Shown: positions 25,141-33,689, counted from the stretch's first letter. The stretch: DNA of 54,255 nucleotides from Gemella haemolysans (GCF_901873445.1 NZ_CABFLN010000004.1:1-54255); one strand, 5' to 3'. Numbers and translations: made by a program. Notes: generated by a model from the sequence alone, not told the origin.

Positions 25141-26529
25141 ATGAAGAATAAAACATTACTTATATCAACAGCTTTAATTACATTATTAACAACAGGAACT
25201 TTTGGGACATTATCGTCAACTCAGAATGTATTTGCTAGCGATAATAGTTCTGCTCAAATAGTTGGTAAAGATAAACCAGGGAAACAACCACCAGCGAAAC
25301 CAGGTTCAGGAGGTTTTGGAGGAAGTGGTAAAATTAATCAAGGAACTTCAGCGAATACAATAGATTCAGATGAAAATAAAAAAGATGAAACTTATACATC
25401 GACAGGTGATGATGAAAATGCATTACGTGTAAAAGGTGCAAAAGTAAGTTTAGAGGATATTGAAATAAATAAGACAGGTGGCTCTACATCAAACACAGAA
25501 GATGGTGATTTCTATGGAATGAATGCAGGATTATTGGCTACAGATAAAGCAACTGTGAATATAAAAAATGCGAAAGTGAAGACAACAGCACAAAATGGTA
25601 ACGGAGTATTCAGTTATGGTGAAGGAACGATTGTAAATATTAGTGACTCTGAAATTTACACAACAAATGATAATTCTGGAGGAATTCAAACTACAGGTGG
25701 AGCAACAATGAATGCTAATAACCTAAATGTGAAAACCGAAGGAAATTCATCGGCTGCCATACGTTCAGATAGAGGTGGCGGTACAGTAAATGTTGACGGT
25801 GGAGAATATGTTTCAAAAGGTTATAATTCTCCAGCGGTATACTCGACAGCAGATATAACTGTTAAAAATGGAAATCTTAAAGCGGAAAATTCAGAGGCAT
25901 TGGTAATAGAAGGGCAAAATTCTATTACATTAGAGAATACGAAAGTAGAAGGTAATATGAGTGATGATAAAGGTAGCAGCTCTGATACTAATGTGCATAA
26001 TGTGATGATATATCAATCAATGTCGGGGGATGCTGAAGTAGGTAAATCGGTGTTTAATATGAAAGAAGGAACTTTGACTAATAATAATGGTGATTTAATC
26101 TATGTTACTAATACAACAAGTGAAATAACATTAGAGAATGTTAAAATAGAAAATAATGATCAAGATGGTAGATTGTTAGCAGTATTGGGAAATGATGCTT
26201 CTCATGGATGGGGGACAGCAGGTTCTAATGGAGGAAATGTAACTCTTAAAGCGAAAGACCAAAAATTAGATGGAAAAATTGAAGTAGATACTATTTCTAC
26301 ATTAAATTTAACATTATCGGGATCAACGGAATTTAATGGAACTGTTAATATAGTGGATAATTTAGAAAATGGTGAATCAGTTGAAAATAATGCTGAAGTT
26401 ACCATTGAAGAAGATGCAGTATGGAATTTAACAGGAGATGTGAAAATTTCAAAATTAAACAACAAAGGAAAAATTAATTTCAATGGTTATAAAATTACAT
26501 TAGCTGATGGAACAGTTATTAGTGAATAA
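25141..26529 (+). CDS. Secreted β-helix repeat protein
   Basis: 462 aa from ATG 25141 (ggagg 25128-25132). The signal peptide MKNKTLLISTALITLLTTGT is clearly homologous to that of the NlpC/P60 gene. A Gly/Pro/Lys linker (GKQPPAKPGSGGFGGSG) leads to about 20 short β-strand turns such as ATVNIKNAKV, GTIVNISDSEI, ADITVKNGNL and SITLENTKVEG, the pattern of a right-handed parallel β-helix (pectate-lyase-like fold). No catalytic motif, LPXTG or membrane anchor is seen, and it has almost no Cys. An adhesin or glycan-binding role is plausible but not shown. A hairpin (26540-26551 with 26573-26584) follows. Confidence 0.75.
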   Translation: MKNKTLLISTALITLLTTGTFGTLSSTQNVFASDNSSAQIVGKDKPGKQPPAKPGSGGFGGSGKINQGTSANTIDSDENKKDETYTSTGDDENALRVKGAKVSLEDIEINKTGGSTSNTEDGDFYGMNAGLLATDKATVNIKNAKVKTTAQNGNGVFSYGEGTIVNISDSEIYTTNDNSGGIQTTGGATMNANNLNVKTEGNSSAAIRSDRGGGTVNVDGGEYVSKGYNSPAVYSTADITVKNGNLKAENSEALVIEGQNSITLENTKVEGNMSDDKGSSSDTNVHNVMIYQSMSGDAEVGKSVFNMKEGTLTNNNGDLIYVTNTTSEITLENVKIENNDQDGRLLAVLGNDASHGWGTAGSNGGNVTLKAKDQKLDGKIEVDTISTLNLTLSGSTEFNGTVNIVDNLENGESVENNAEVTIEEDAVWNLTGDVKISKLNNKGKINFNGYKITLADGTVISE

Positions 26530-26539
26530 TTTATAAAAT

Positions 26540-26584
26540 AATATAGGTAGATGTCTACATTAAAGTAGTATTTCTACCTATATT
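26540..26584 (+). terminator. Hairpin after the β-helix gene
   Basis: aatataggtaga (26540-26551) pairs perfectly with tctacctatatt (26573-26584). The T-run after it is weak. Confidence 0.55.
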
Positions 26585-26600
26585 TAATTCCAATTCAAAA

Positions 26601-26646
26601 TCGACCTCATTACGATTTAATGATGTGTAAATCGTAATAGTTACTT
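26601..26646 (+). promoter_or_regulatory. Paired Zur-like half-sites upstream of metallothionein-like gene
   Basis: A perfect inverted repeat, attacgattta (26609-26619) and taaatcgtaat (26628-26638), contains ATTACGA and TCGTAAT, the two half-sites of the Bacillus Zur box TCGTAATnATTACGA. Each belongs to a 7-1-7 box whose other half is degenerate (26601-26615 and 26632-26646), 31 bp apart. The pair sits just upstream of the -35. Confidence 0.45.
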
Positions 26647-26660
26647 AAGACGAGATTCTA

Positions 26661-26689
26661 TTGACTTGTTATATAAAACATAATAAAAT
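26661..26689 (+). promoter_or_regulatory. Promoter of metallothionein-like gene
   Basis: TTGACT (26661-26666), a 17-nt spacer and TAAAAT (26684-26689). The start codon is 35 nt downstream with ggagg at 26711-26715. Confidence 0.7.
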
Positions 26690-26723
26690 TTAAGTATAGA
26701 ATAAAATAACGGAGGCGATTAAG

Positions 26724-26915
26724 ATGACTAAATGTGAGTGTGAACACCACTGCCACTGTCATGATGCAGTAGAAGATTGCAAATGTGGGAACTGTGTAGA
26801 AGGAACTTGTGATTGCAAAGAAGGTTGTGATTGTGGTTGCCATAACGCAAAAGAAGATTGTGAATGTGGAAACTGTAAGACAGGCGATTGTCACTGTGAT
26901 AAGCACGTCGCTTAA
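26724..26915 (+). CDS. Cysteine- and histidine-rich metallothionein-like protein
   Basis: 63 aa with 17 Cys and 7 His, mostly as CxC and CxxC, no aromatic residues, and Asp/Glu/Lys filling the gaps. It is built from two copies of a 22-residue unit (residues 10-31 and 37-58) sharing the pattern CxCH-x-A-x-EDC-x-CGNC and then CxC. This is the composition of a metallothionein, able to bind several Zn(II), Cd(II) or Cu(I) ions. It does not look like the SmtA/BmtA family I know, having no zinc-finger-like aromatic segment. It has its own promoter, an adjacent Zur-like operator and its own terminator. Confidence 0.75.
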   Translation: MTKCECEHHCHCHDAVEDCKCGNCVEGTCDCKEGCDCGCHNAKEDCECGNCKTGDCHCDKHVA

Positions 26916-26920
26916 TAAAG

Positions 26921-26955
26921 AAAGAGATCTGAAAAACTGTCAGATCTCTTTTTTG
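26921..26955 (+). terminator. Terminator of the metallothionein-like gene
   Basis: aaagagatctga (26921-26932) pairs with tcagatctcttt (26940-26951), then a T-run. Confidence 0.9.
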
Positions 26956-27557
26956 ATAGTTGGTATGATATATTTACTATTTTGAATTAGTAGTGTTTAT
27001 AATATATAGTACGTCAATTTTCGGAGTAGTTTAATTTCAAGAGAAAATTTTAATAATATATGTACGTTAGTGTAATTTATATGGTACTTCATATAAATTT
27101 AAAGTTTACATATTTATTGAAAAATAATTAATTAAGTTCAATTTTTAAGCGTTTATAATTATATAAATTTTAAAGAAAACGCTTTATATTAACTTTATCT
27201 TCTGTAGTTTGATTCTTAATAAACTACATAATTTTTCAAAAAAAGTATTTGAAACATCTTTAATTTTGATATTTTCATTCTGTATCTATAGAAATTGAAA
27301 AAAAGTTTATATAAAGTATCTTACAAGAAGAAGTATAATGTATAGAAATGAATGAAACCTGTGTTACTCTGTTCACTTATATATCACTATTGTAATAATA
27401 CAGAGGGGAGAAATATTACTGAGATAAATATTGTTATTTTATTGAGTTTATTAATTTGACTTTTTTTCGGAAACATTGTATATTAATAAAGTAATATATG
27501 ATTAAAACATAATTTATACACATTTAATAAATATATACACAAACTTTGGAGGTTATT
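26956..27557. other. Long leader/promoter region of the PDH operon
   Basis: About 600 AT-rich bases without a credible ORF. It contains an inverted repeat of CcpA-like half-sites, aagcgttt (27147-27154) and aaacgctt (27177-27184); the second lies in AGAAAACGCTTTAT (27174-27187), close to the cre consensus. A tataat at 27334-27339 may mark an upstream start, and the main promoter is at 27456-27484. Confidence 0.5.
27456..27484 (+). promoter_or_regulatory. pdhA promoter
   Basis: TTGACT (27456-27461), a 17-nt spacer and TATATT (27479-27484), close to the vegetative consensus. The start codon is about 70 nt downstream. Confidence 0.7.
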
Positions 27558-28538
27558 ATGGTAAAAACATCAAAAGATTTAACTAAACAAGAGCATTTAG
27601 AAATGTATGAATTAATGCACCTTATTAGAGATTTTGATATGGAGTTAAGTAAACTATACTCTCGTGGTCTAGTTCACGGTATGACTCACTATTCAGTAGG
27701 AGAGGAAGCAGCTAACGTTGGAGCTATTTATCCATTAAGAAAAGAAGACTTAATGTACTCTAACCACCGTGGTCACGGGCAAACAATTGCTAAAGGTATT
27801 GAAATTGACCGTATGATGGCTGAAATCCTTGGTAAAGAAACAGGTCAATGTAAAGGACGTGGAGGAAGTATGCACGTTTATGACCTTGAACAAGGAAACA
27901 TGGGATGTAATGGTATCGTTGGTGGAGGACACGGTTTAAGTACTGGAGCCGCTCTAGCTCAAAAAATGAAAAAAACAGGTAATGTTGTTATTTGTTGTAT
28001 GGGTGACGGAGCTACTAACGAAGGAAGTTTCCACGAATGCTTAAATATGGCATCTAACTGGGATTTACCACTTATTTTTTACGTAATTAACAATAAATAT
28101 GGTATCTCAATGGCTCAAGAAAGATGTATGCGTGTAGAAAAAATTACTGAGCGTGCTGCTTCATATAGAATTAAAGGAATTCATGTTGAAGACGGAAACG
28201 ATGTATTAGCTGTATACGATGCAATGCAAGAAGCTATCGACCACGCTAGAAGTGGAAAAGGTCCTGTTTTAGTAGAAGCAGTATCTTACAGATGGTTTGG
28301 ACACTCAGCTTCAGATGCTGGTAAATACCGTAGTCGTGAAGAAGTAGCAGAATGGAAACTTAAAGATCCTAACGTAAAATATAAAAACTACTTATTAGAA
28401 AATGGAATTGCTACAGAAGAAGAATTAAAAGAAATCGAAGATAGATCAAAAGCAACTATCGATGATGCTGTAGAATTTGCTAAAGAATCACCATTTGCTG
28501 ATGGTTCAATTGCATTCCAAGATAACTACGCTGACTAA
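27558..28538 (+). CDS. pdhA: Pyruvate (or acetoin) dehydrogenase E1 α subunit
   Basis: 326 aa from ATG 27558 (ggagg 27548-27552; the upstream in-frame TTG overlaps the RBS). It carries the thiamine-diphosphate motif GDG (149-151) running to NN (178-179), and HRGHGQTIAKG and RGGSMHVYD of E1α. With E1β it decarboxylates a 2-oxo acid and acetylates the E2 lipoyl group. Sequence alone does not separate PDH from acetoin dehydrogenase in this subfamily. PDH is preferred because no acetoin regulator is present and the only 2-oxoacid complex in the window sits beside pyruvate genes. Confidence 0.9.
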   Translation: MVKTSKDLTKQEHLEMYELMHLIRDFDMELSKLYSRGLVHGMTHYSVGEEAANVGAIYPLRKEDLMYSNHRGHGQTIAKGIEIDRMMAEILGKETGQCKGRGGSMHVYDLEQGNMGCNGIVGGGHGLSTGAALAQKMKKTGNVVICCMGDGATNEGSFHECLNMASNWDLPLIFYVINNKYGISMAQERCMRVEKITERAASYRIKGIHVEDGNDVLAVYDAMQEAIDHARSGKGPVLVEAVSYRWFGHSASDAGKYRSREEVAEWKLKDPNVKYKNYLLENGIATEEELKEIEDRSKATIDDAVEFAKESPFADGSIAFQDNYAD

Positions 28539-28593
28539 TATTTTAGGTTAAAATAATTTAAATAATATTTTATATAATAGGAGATTAATAGTT

Positions 28594-29586
28594 ATGACTA
28601 AAGAAACAAAAATTATGACAGTTCGTGAAGCCATAAAAGAAGCTATGACTCACGAAATGCGTGAAGATGAAAATGTATTTTTAATGGGTGAAGATGTTGG
28701 TATCTTCGGAGGTGACTTCGGTACTACAGTAGGAATGTTAGAAGAGTTCGGTTCTGAACGTGTTATCGATACACCTATCAGTGAAGCTGCGATCTGTGGA
28801 GCTGCTGCAGGGGCTGCTTCAGTTGGTATGCGTCCAATTATCGATGTAACATTTATGGACTTCGTAACAATTGGTATGGATGCTATTGTTAACCAAGCAG
28901 CACCAATGCGTTATATGTTAGGTGGAGAAGTACAAGTACCAGTTACATATCGTTGTGCATCTGGTGCAGGTACAGGAGCTGCTGCACAGCACTGTAAGGC
29001 TCTAGAAGCATGGTTCTGTCACATTCCTGGTCTTAAAGTAGTAGCACCAGGTACAGCAGGAGATGTTTACTCAATTTTAAGAGCTGCAATCAGAGATAAC
29101 AACCCTGTTATCTACATCGAACCAAAAGCGTTATTTGGACGTAAAGGTGAAGTTGAAGTAGGTAAAGTTGGTGTAATCGGAAAAGGTGACATCAAAGTAG
29201 AAGGTACTGATGTAACATTAGTATCATGGGGAAGAATGTTAGAGCGTAGCTTAAAAGCTGCTGAAGAGTTAAAAGAAGAAGGAATTTCAGTAGAAGTAGT
29301 TGACCCAATTACATTAGTACCATTAGATACAGATTTAATCGTTAAATCTGTACAAAAAACAGGAAAATTAGTAGTTTGTCACGACTCATTCAAAACAGGT
29401 GGATTTGGTGGAGAAATCGTTGCTCGTATCGCAGAAAGTGATGCATTTGATTTCTTAGATAGCCCAATTTACCGTGTTGCAGGAGCTGACACTAACATTC
29501 CATCAGCTAAAAACTTAGAAAAATTAGTTGTACCTGATGTAGAAGACATCAAAGAAACAATTAAAAAAGCTGTAAATAAAAAATAA
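28594..29586 (+). CDS. pdhB: Pyruvate (or acetoin) dehydrogenase E1 β subunit
   Basis: 330 aa. The family blocks include VREAIKEAMTHEMREDENVF, the MGEDVG start of the PYR domain, DTPISEAAICGAAAGAA and the C-terminal transketolase-like domain with CHDSFKTGGFGGEI. It forms the α2β2 E1 with the preceding product and contributes the residues that activate ThDP. RBS ataggag precedes the ATG after a 55-nt gap. Codon use is like that of highly expressed genes here, as for the other PDH genes. Confidence 0.93.
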   Translation: MTKETKIMTVREAIKEAMTHEMREDENVFLMGEDVGIFGGDFGTTVGMLEEFGSERVIDTPISEAAICGAAAGAASVGMRPIIDVTFMDFVTIGMDAIVNQAAPMRYMLGGEVQVPVTYRCASGAGTGAAAQHCKALEAWFCHIPGLKVVAPGTAGDVYSILRAAIRDNNPVIYIEPKALFGRKGEVEVGKVGVIGKGDIKVEGTDVTLVSWGRMLERSLKAAEELKEEGISVEVVDPITLVPLDTDLIVKSVQKTGKLVVCHDSFKTGGFGGEIVARIAESDAFDFLDSPIYRVAGADTNIPSAKNLEKLVVPDVEDIKETIKKAVNKK

Positions 29587-29617
29587 AAATTTAGTTAGCG
29601 AAGGATGTGAATAAAAC

Positions 29618-31006
29618 ATGGCAGTAGAGGTTATTATGCCAAAAGCCGGTAGTGAAATGGAAGAGGGCGAAATCGTACAATGGTTCAAAAATGAAGGTGA
29701 CCATGTCGAAGCAGGTGAAGTCCTATTAGAAATCGTAACAGATAAAGTAAATATGGAAGTTGAAGCTGATGCAAGCGGAACTTTGTTAAAAATATTAGCA
29801 CAAGCAGGGGATGTTGTACCAGTTGTTCAAACAATCGCATGGATTGGTGAAGCAGGTGAAGCAATTCCAGGTGCAAGCTCTACAGGAGAAGTAGCTCCTG
29901 CAGAAACTGTTGTTGAGAAAAAAGTTGATCATACACCAGTAAAAGAAATTGAAGTAATAGATTATTCAGGTCTTCGTGCTACACCAGCAGCAAGAGCATA
30001 TGCTCGTGAAAAAGGAATCGACTTATCTAAAGTTAAAGGAACTGGTGCGAAAGGTCGTATTCACAAAGAAGACGTAATTGATTACAAACTTAACTCTAGA
30101 GTTAAAATTTCCCCACTTGCTGCACGTATTGCGCAAATTGAAGGAATTAATACAGAAAGTATCGCTGGAACAGGTCCAAATGGTAAGATTATGAAAGCTG
30201 ACGTTCTTGCAGTGCTTAACGGTACTCCAAAACCAGAACCAGCTAAAAAAGAAGAAATTGCTCAACCAGGTAAAAAATCTGTTAAAGCGCCAAATGAAAA
30301 TCAATGGGGAATCGTTGAAACTGTACCAATGTCACCAATGCGTAAAGTTATTTCTAAACGTATGAGTGAATCTTACTTCAGTGCGCCAACATTCGTAGTT
30401 AATGTTGAAGTTGATATGACTGAATTATTAGCATTACGTAAAAAAGTTGTTGATGCAATTATCGAAGAAACTGGTAAAAAAGCAACAGTTACAGACTTTA
30501 TTTCATTAGCGGTAATTAAATCATTAATGAAACACCCATATGTAAATGCTTCATTATCAAGTGATGAAAAAGAAATGTATTTACACCACTATGTAAACTT
30601 ATCAATCGCTGTTGGTATGGATAGCGGATTAGTAGTACCAGTAATTAAAGGTGCAGATAAGATGAGTCTTAAAGAGCTTGTAGTAGCTTCTAAAGAAATT
30701 ACAACTAAAGCTCTTGCTGGTAAATTAAAACCAGATGAAATGGCAGATTCAACATTTACAATCAGTAACTTAGGTATGTATGGAGTTAAAAGCTTCGTGC
30801 CAATCATTAACCAACCAAATACAGCTATTTTAGGTGTAAGTGCTACTGTTCAAAAACCTGTAGTATTAAATGGTGAAGTTACTGTAAGACCAATTATGAC
30901 ATTAACATTAACAGCGGACCACCGTGTTGTTGACGGATTAGAAGGAGCTAAATTCATGAAGACTCTGAAAGAAGCTATCGAAAATCCACTATCATTACTA
31001 ATTTAA
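29618..31006 (+). CDS. pdhC: Dihydrolipoamide acetyltransferase (E2) with two E3-binding domains
   Basis: 462 aa. Lipoyl domain at 1-80 with the target Lys43 in TDKVNME. Two peripheral-subunit-binding domains follow: RATPAARAYAREKGI...GTGAKGRI (about 119-155) and KISPLAARIAQIEGI...GTGPNGKI (about 163-199). The catalytic domain ends with DHRVVDG (434-440), supplying the active His and Asp. Most E2 chains have one binding domain, so the duplication is unusual. E2 forms the core of the complex and transfers the acetyl group to CoA. The first 80 residues are nearly identical to the E3 N-terminus. Confidence 0.93.
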   Translation: MAVEVIMPKAGSEMEEGEIVQWFKNEGDHVEAGEVLLEIVTDKVNMEVEADASGTLLKILAQAGDVVPVVQTIAWIGEAGEAIPGASSTGEVAPAETVVEKKVDHTPVKEIEVIDYSGLRATPAARAYAREKGIDLSKVKGTGAKGRIHKEDVIDYKLNSRVKISPLAARIAQIEGINTESIAGTGPNGKIMKADVLAVLNGTPKPEPAKKEEIAQPGKKSVKAPNENQWGIVETVPMSPMRKVISKRMSESYFSAPTFVVNVEVDMTELLALRKKVVDAIIEETGKKATVTDFISLAVIKSLMKHPYVNASLSSDEKEMYLHHYVNLSIAVGMDSGLVVPVIKGADKMSLKELVVASKEITTKALAGKLKPDEMADSTFTISNLGMYGVKSFVPIINQPNTAILGVSATVQKPVVLNGEVTVRPIMTLTLTADHRVVDGLEGAKFMKTLKEAIENPLSLLI

Positions 31007-31009
31007 TAA

Positions 31010-31018
31010 TGATATAAT
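31010..31018 (+). promoter_or_regulatory. Internal extended -10 before pdhD
   Basis: TGATATAAT (31010-31018) lies in the 58-nt gap between E2 and E3 genes, about 46 nt before the pdhD ATG. It is identical to the extended -10 of several other genes here, so pdhD may also be transcribed on its own. Confidence 0.5.
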
Positions 31019-31064
31019 ATATAGAAGAAAATAAGAGAAAAGTGTATTAAGGAGTGATTATAAC

Positions 31065-32813
31065 ATGGCAGTAGAAGTTATTATGCCAAAAGCCGGAAGT
31101 GAAATGGAAGAAGGCGAAATCGTACAATGGTTTAAGCAAGAAGGTGACGAAGTAAAAGAAGGTGAAGTCCTACTTGAAATCGTAACTGACAAAGTTAATA
31201 TGGAAGTTGAAGCTGAAGCAAGTGGAACATTATTAAAAATTCTTCACCCAGCTGGATCAACTGTACCAGTAGTTCAAACAATCGCTTGGATTGGACAACC
31301 TGGTGAAGCAGTACCAGGAGCTGATGGTGCAACTGCAGCAGCTCAAGAAGTTGTTAAAGAAGTAGCAGCTGATGTTAAAGTACCTGAAACTAAAGCAGAA
31401 GAAGTATTACCAAAACGTGAACGTCGTGGAGAATATGATGTAGCAGTTATCGGTGGAGGTCCTGCTGGATACGTAGCAGCTATTAAAGCGGCTCAATTAG
31501 GAGGAAAAGTAGCATTAGTAGAAAACCGTGAACTTGGTGGAACATGTCTAAACCGTGGATGTATTCCAACAAAAACATTCTTACACAATGCAGAAATCAT
31601 TAACTACATCCGTTCTGCAAAAGATCGTGGTGTCAAACTTGTAAATGATGCATTTACAGTTGATATGGAACAAACTGTAGCTGTTAAAAACAAAGTATCT
31701 AAAACTTTATCTGGTGGAGTAGCTGGATTACTTAAATCTTACGGTGTTAAAGTATTTAACGGAGTAGGAAGTCTAACAGCTGATAAGAAAATTGTTGTTG
31801 ACGAAAAAGAAACTATCGATGCTGATAATGTAATTTTAGCTGGTGGTTCTAAAGTAAGTAGAATTAACATTCCAGGAATGGATAGTGATAAAGTTCTTAC
31901 AAGTGATGAGTTCTTAGATATCACTGAAGTACCATCTCGTTTAGCAGTAATCGGTGGTGGAGTAATTGGTTCTGAGTTAGGGCAAGCATTCTCTACATTC
32001 GGTTCTAAAGTAACTATCGTTGAGATGGCTGATCGTCTAATCGCAAACATGGACAAAGATGCTTCTGTAGCATTAGAAAAACAATTCAGAAAACAAGGTA
32101 TCAATGTTCTTACATCTACTAAACTATTAGAAATCGTTGATAAAGGTCACGAAGTAGTAGTTAAAGTAGAAGGAAAAGAAGATATCGCAGTTGACAAAGT
32201 ATTATTATCTATTGGACGTGTTCCAGATAACACATGTCTTGGAGAATTAGCTGATAAATTCGAAATGGAACGTGGACGTGTTAAAGTTGACGAATACATG
32301 GAAACTTCTATTAAAGGAATTTATGCTCCTGGAGATATTAACGGAGTTAAAATGTTAGCTCACGCAGCATTTAAGATGGGAGAAATCGCAGCTGAAAATG
32401 CAATGGGTCACCACAAAAAAGTTGATCTTAAAGCTACTCCAGCGGCAATCTACACTCACCCAGAAATCGCGATGGTTGGATTAACTGAAGATCAAGCTCG
32501 TGAACAATATGATGTTAAAGTTGGTAGATTCAACTTTGGAGCTAACGGACGTTCATTAGCATCTAACCACGGTGAAGGATTCGTTAAAGTAATTATGGAT
32601 ACTAAGTACAGAGAAATCTTAGGTATCCACATTGTAGGACCAGTTGCAGCTGAAATTATCAATGAAGGTTCAACATTAATCCAAACAGAAATGACAATTG
32701 ATGATGTTATGGATATTATTCATGGTCACCCAACATACTCAGAAGCCTTATATGAAGCAATGGCTGACTGTATCGATATGTGTATCCATGCACCTAAGAA
32801 AAAATCAAAATAA
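31065..32813 (+). CDS. pdhD: Dihydrolipoamide dehydrogenase (E3) with N-terminal lipoyl domain
   Basis: 582 aa. The extra N-terminal lipoyl domain (1-80, Lys43 in TDKVNME) is joined by an Ala/Val/Glu linker to a standard flavoprotein: FAD-binding GGGPAG (130-135), redox disulfide GTCLNRGC (C161, C166), second nucleotide-binding GGGVIGSE, and C-terminal HGHPTYSE with the active His-Glu pair. It reoxidises dihydrolipoyl groups with NAD+. Lipoyl-bearing E3 enzymes are known from streptococci and relatives. RBS aaggag is 11 nt from the ATG. Confidence 0.96.
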   Translation: MAVEVIMPKAGSEMEEGEIVQWFKQEGDEVKEGEVLLEIVTDKVNMEVEAEASGTLLKILHPAGSTVPVVQTIAWIGQPGEAVPGADGATAAAQEVVKEVAADVKVPETKAEEVLPKRERRGEYDVAVIGGGPAGYVAAIKAAQLGGKVALVENRELGGTCLNRGCIPTKTFLHNAEIINYIRSAKDRGVKLVNDAFTVDMEQTVAVKNKVSKTLSGGVAGLLKSYGVKVFNGVGSLTADKKIVVDEKETIDADNVILAGGSKVSRINIPGMDSDKVLTSDEFLDITEVPSRLAVIGGGVIGSELGQAFSTFGSKVTIVEMADRLIANMDKDASVALEKQFRKQGINVLTSTKLLEIVDKGHEVVVKVEGKEDIAVDKVLLSIGRVPDNTCLGELADKFEMERGRVKVDEYMETSIKGIYAPGDINGVKMLAHAAFKMGEIAAENAMGHHKKVDLKATPAAIYTHPEIAMVGLTEDQAREQYDVKVGRFNFGANGRSLASNHGEGFVKVIMDTKYREILGIHIVGPVAAEIINEGSTLIQTEMTIDDVMDIIHGHPTYSEALYEAMADCIDMCIHAPKKKSK

Positions 32814-32827
32814 TTTCAATAATGAAG

Positions 32828-32857
32828 AAAGCAACTAGATTACTAGTTGCTTTTTTT
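32828..32857 (+). terminator. Terminator of the PDH operon
   Basis: aaagcaactag (32828-32838) pairs with ctagttgcttt (32843-32853) around tta-like loop bases, followed by a long T-run. Confidence 0.9.
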
Positions 32858-32877
32858 GTAGTGTCCAACTATAAAAA

Positions 32878-32906
32878 TATCTCCAAGCAAAATTTGCTTG
32901 GAGATA
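32878..32906 (-). terminator. Terminator of alsS–budA
   Basis: A 14-bp stem, 32878-32891 with 32893-32906 (a near-continuous palindrome around gcaaaattttgc-like centre), gives a T-rich tail on the minus strand, just past the budA stop. Confidence 0.8.
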
Positions 32907-32910
32907 AGTT

Positions 32911-33606
32911 TTAACGAGAACTTTCAGCCTCATGAACTTCTTTATGTAATGTTTTTAAATTAATATTTACATTTTTATATTCTTCACTTTTAGGTAATTC
33001 TAGTGTGAAATTTAATGGTTTAGATACTTCAATTGTAGCATCTTTAATATCGAAGTTAAAGATATGACCACCTTGAGTACGATCATCACTAATATAATGA
33101 AGATGGAATCCTCCTACACCAACTCCTTGAGTATATTTAGGAGAAAAGAAGCCAACTATTGTACCTCTACTATCTTCGTAGCTAAATATACTTTGTGTTT
33201 CTAATATTTCTAGAAGAGGAGGATAAGGTTTTTCATGTTTTTTAGGTGAGCGAGTATCAATTTTATCGAATACTCCAGTTATTTTTATAGCATAAAAATA
33301 ATTCGGATTTAGATATTCACTAATATCATTGTTTAAATTTTCAAAACTTGTTGTAGTTACTTTTTTAAAGTTTGTAGAAAACTTAGTAATGTTTGAAAAA
33401 GGTGAAGTTGCTTCTTTAGGCTGTAAAGTAGAGAATCCATTACTATCAGTTTTATAAACTTCTCCATTTAGTATAATCATTTCTCCATCGACACCCTCAA
33501 AAGTACCAATACCAAAATCACCATGTTTTAGTAATTTTTCTACAGTTGTAGTTCCACTAAATGCTCCACCCATTAGTGCAGCCATAGTGCTATATTGATA
33601 TAACAT
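32911..33606 (-). CDS. budA: α-Acetolactate decarboxylase
   Basis: 231 aa; converts (S)-2-acetolactate to acetoin in the cytoplasm, the second step of pyruvate overflow to acetoin. The metal-binding histidines are in GGFHLH (H168, H170) and QGGH (H181). The N-terminal LYQYSTMAALMGGAFSG and GDFGIGTFEGVDGEMIILNG are standard family blocks. RBS aaaggag precedes the ATG. It lies 83 nt downstream of alsS on the same strand and is expected to be co-transcribed, although a short hairpin overlaps the alsS stop (33670-33676 with 33690-33696). Confidence 0.95.
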   Translation of the reverse strand: MLYQYSTMAALMGGAFSGTTTVEKLLKHGDFGIGTFEGVDGEMIILNGEVYKTDSNGFSTLQPKEATSPFSNITKFSTNFKKVTTTSFENLNNDISEYLNPNYFYAIKITGVFDKIDTRSPKKHEKPYPPLLEILETQSIFSYEDSRGTIVGFFSPKYTQGVGVGGFHLHYISDDRTQGGHIFNFDIKDATIEVSKPLNFTLELPKSEEYKNVNINLKTLHKEVHEAESSR

Positions 33607-33689
33607 AATAATTCTCCTTTTATATTTTATATTTTAGAAACAAGAGAAAACTTGAATCATGTTTAATAGAAACTAGTAGCTCTTTAAAA

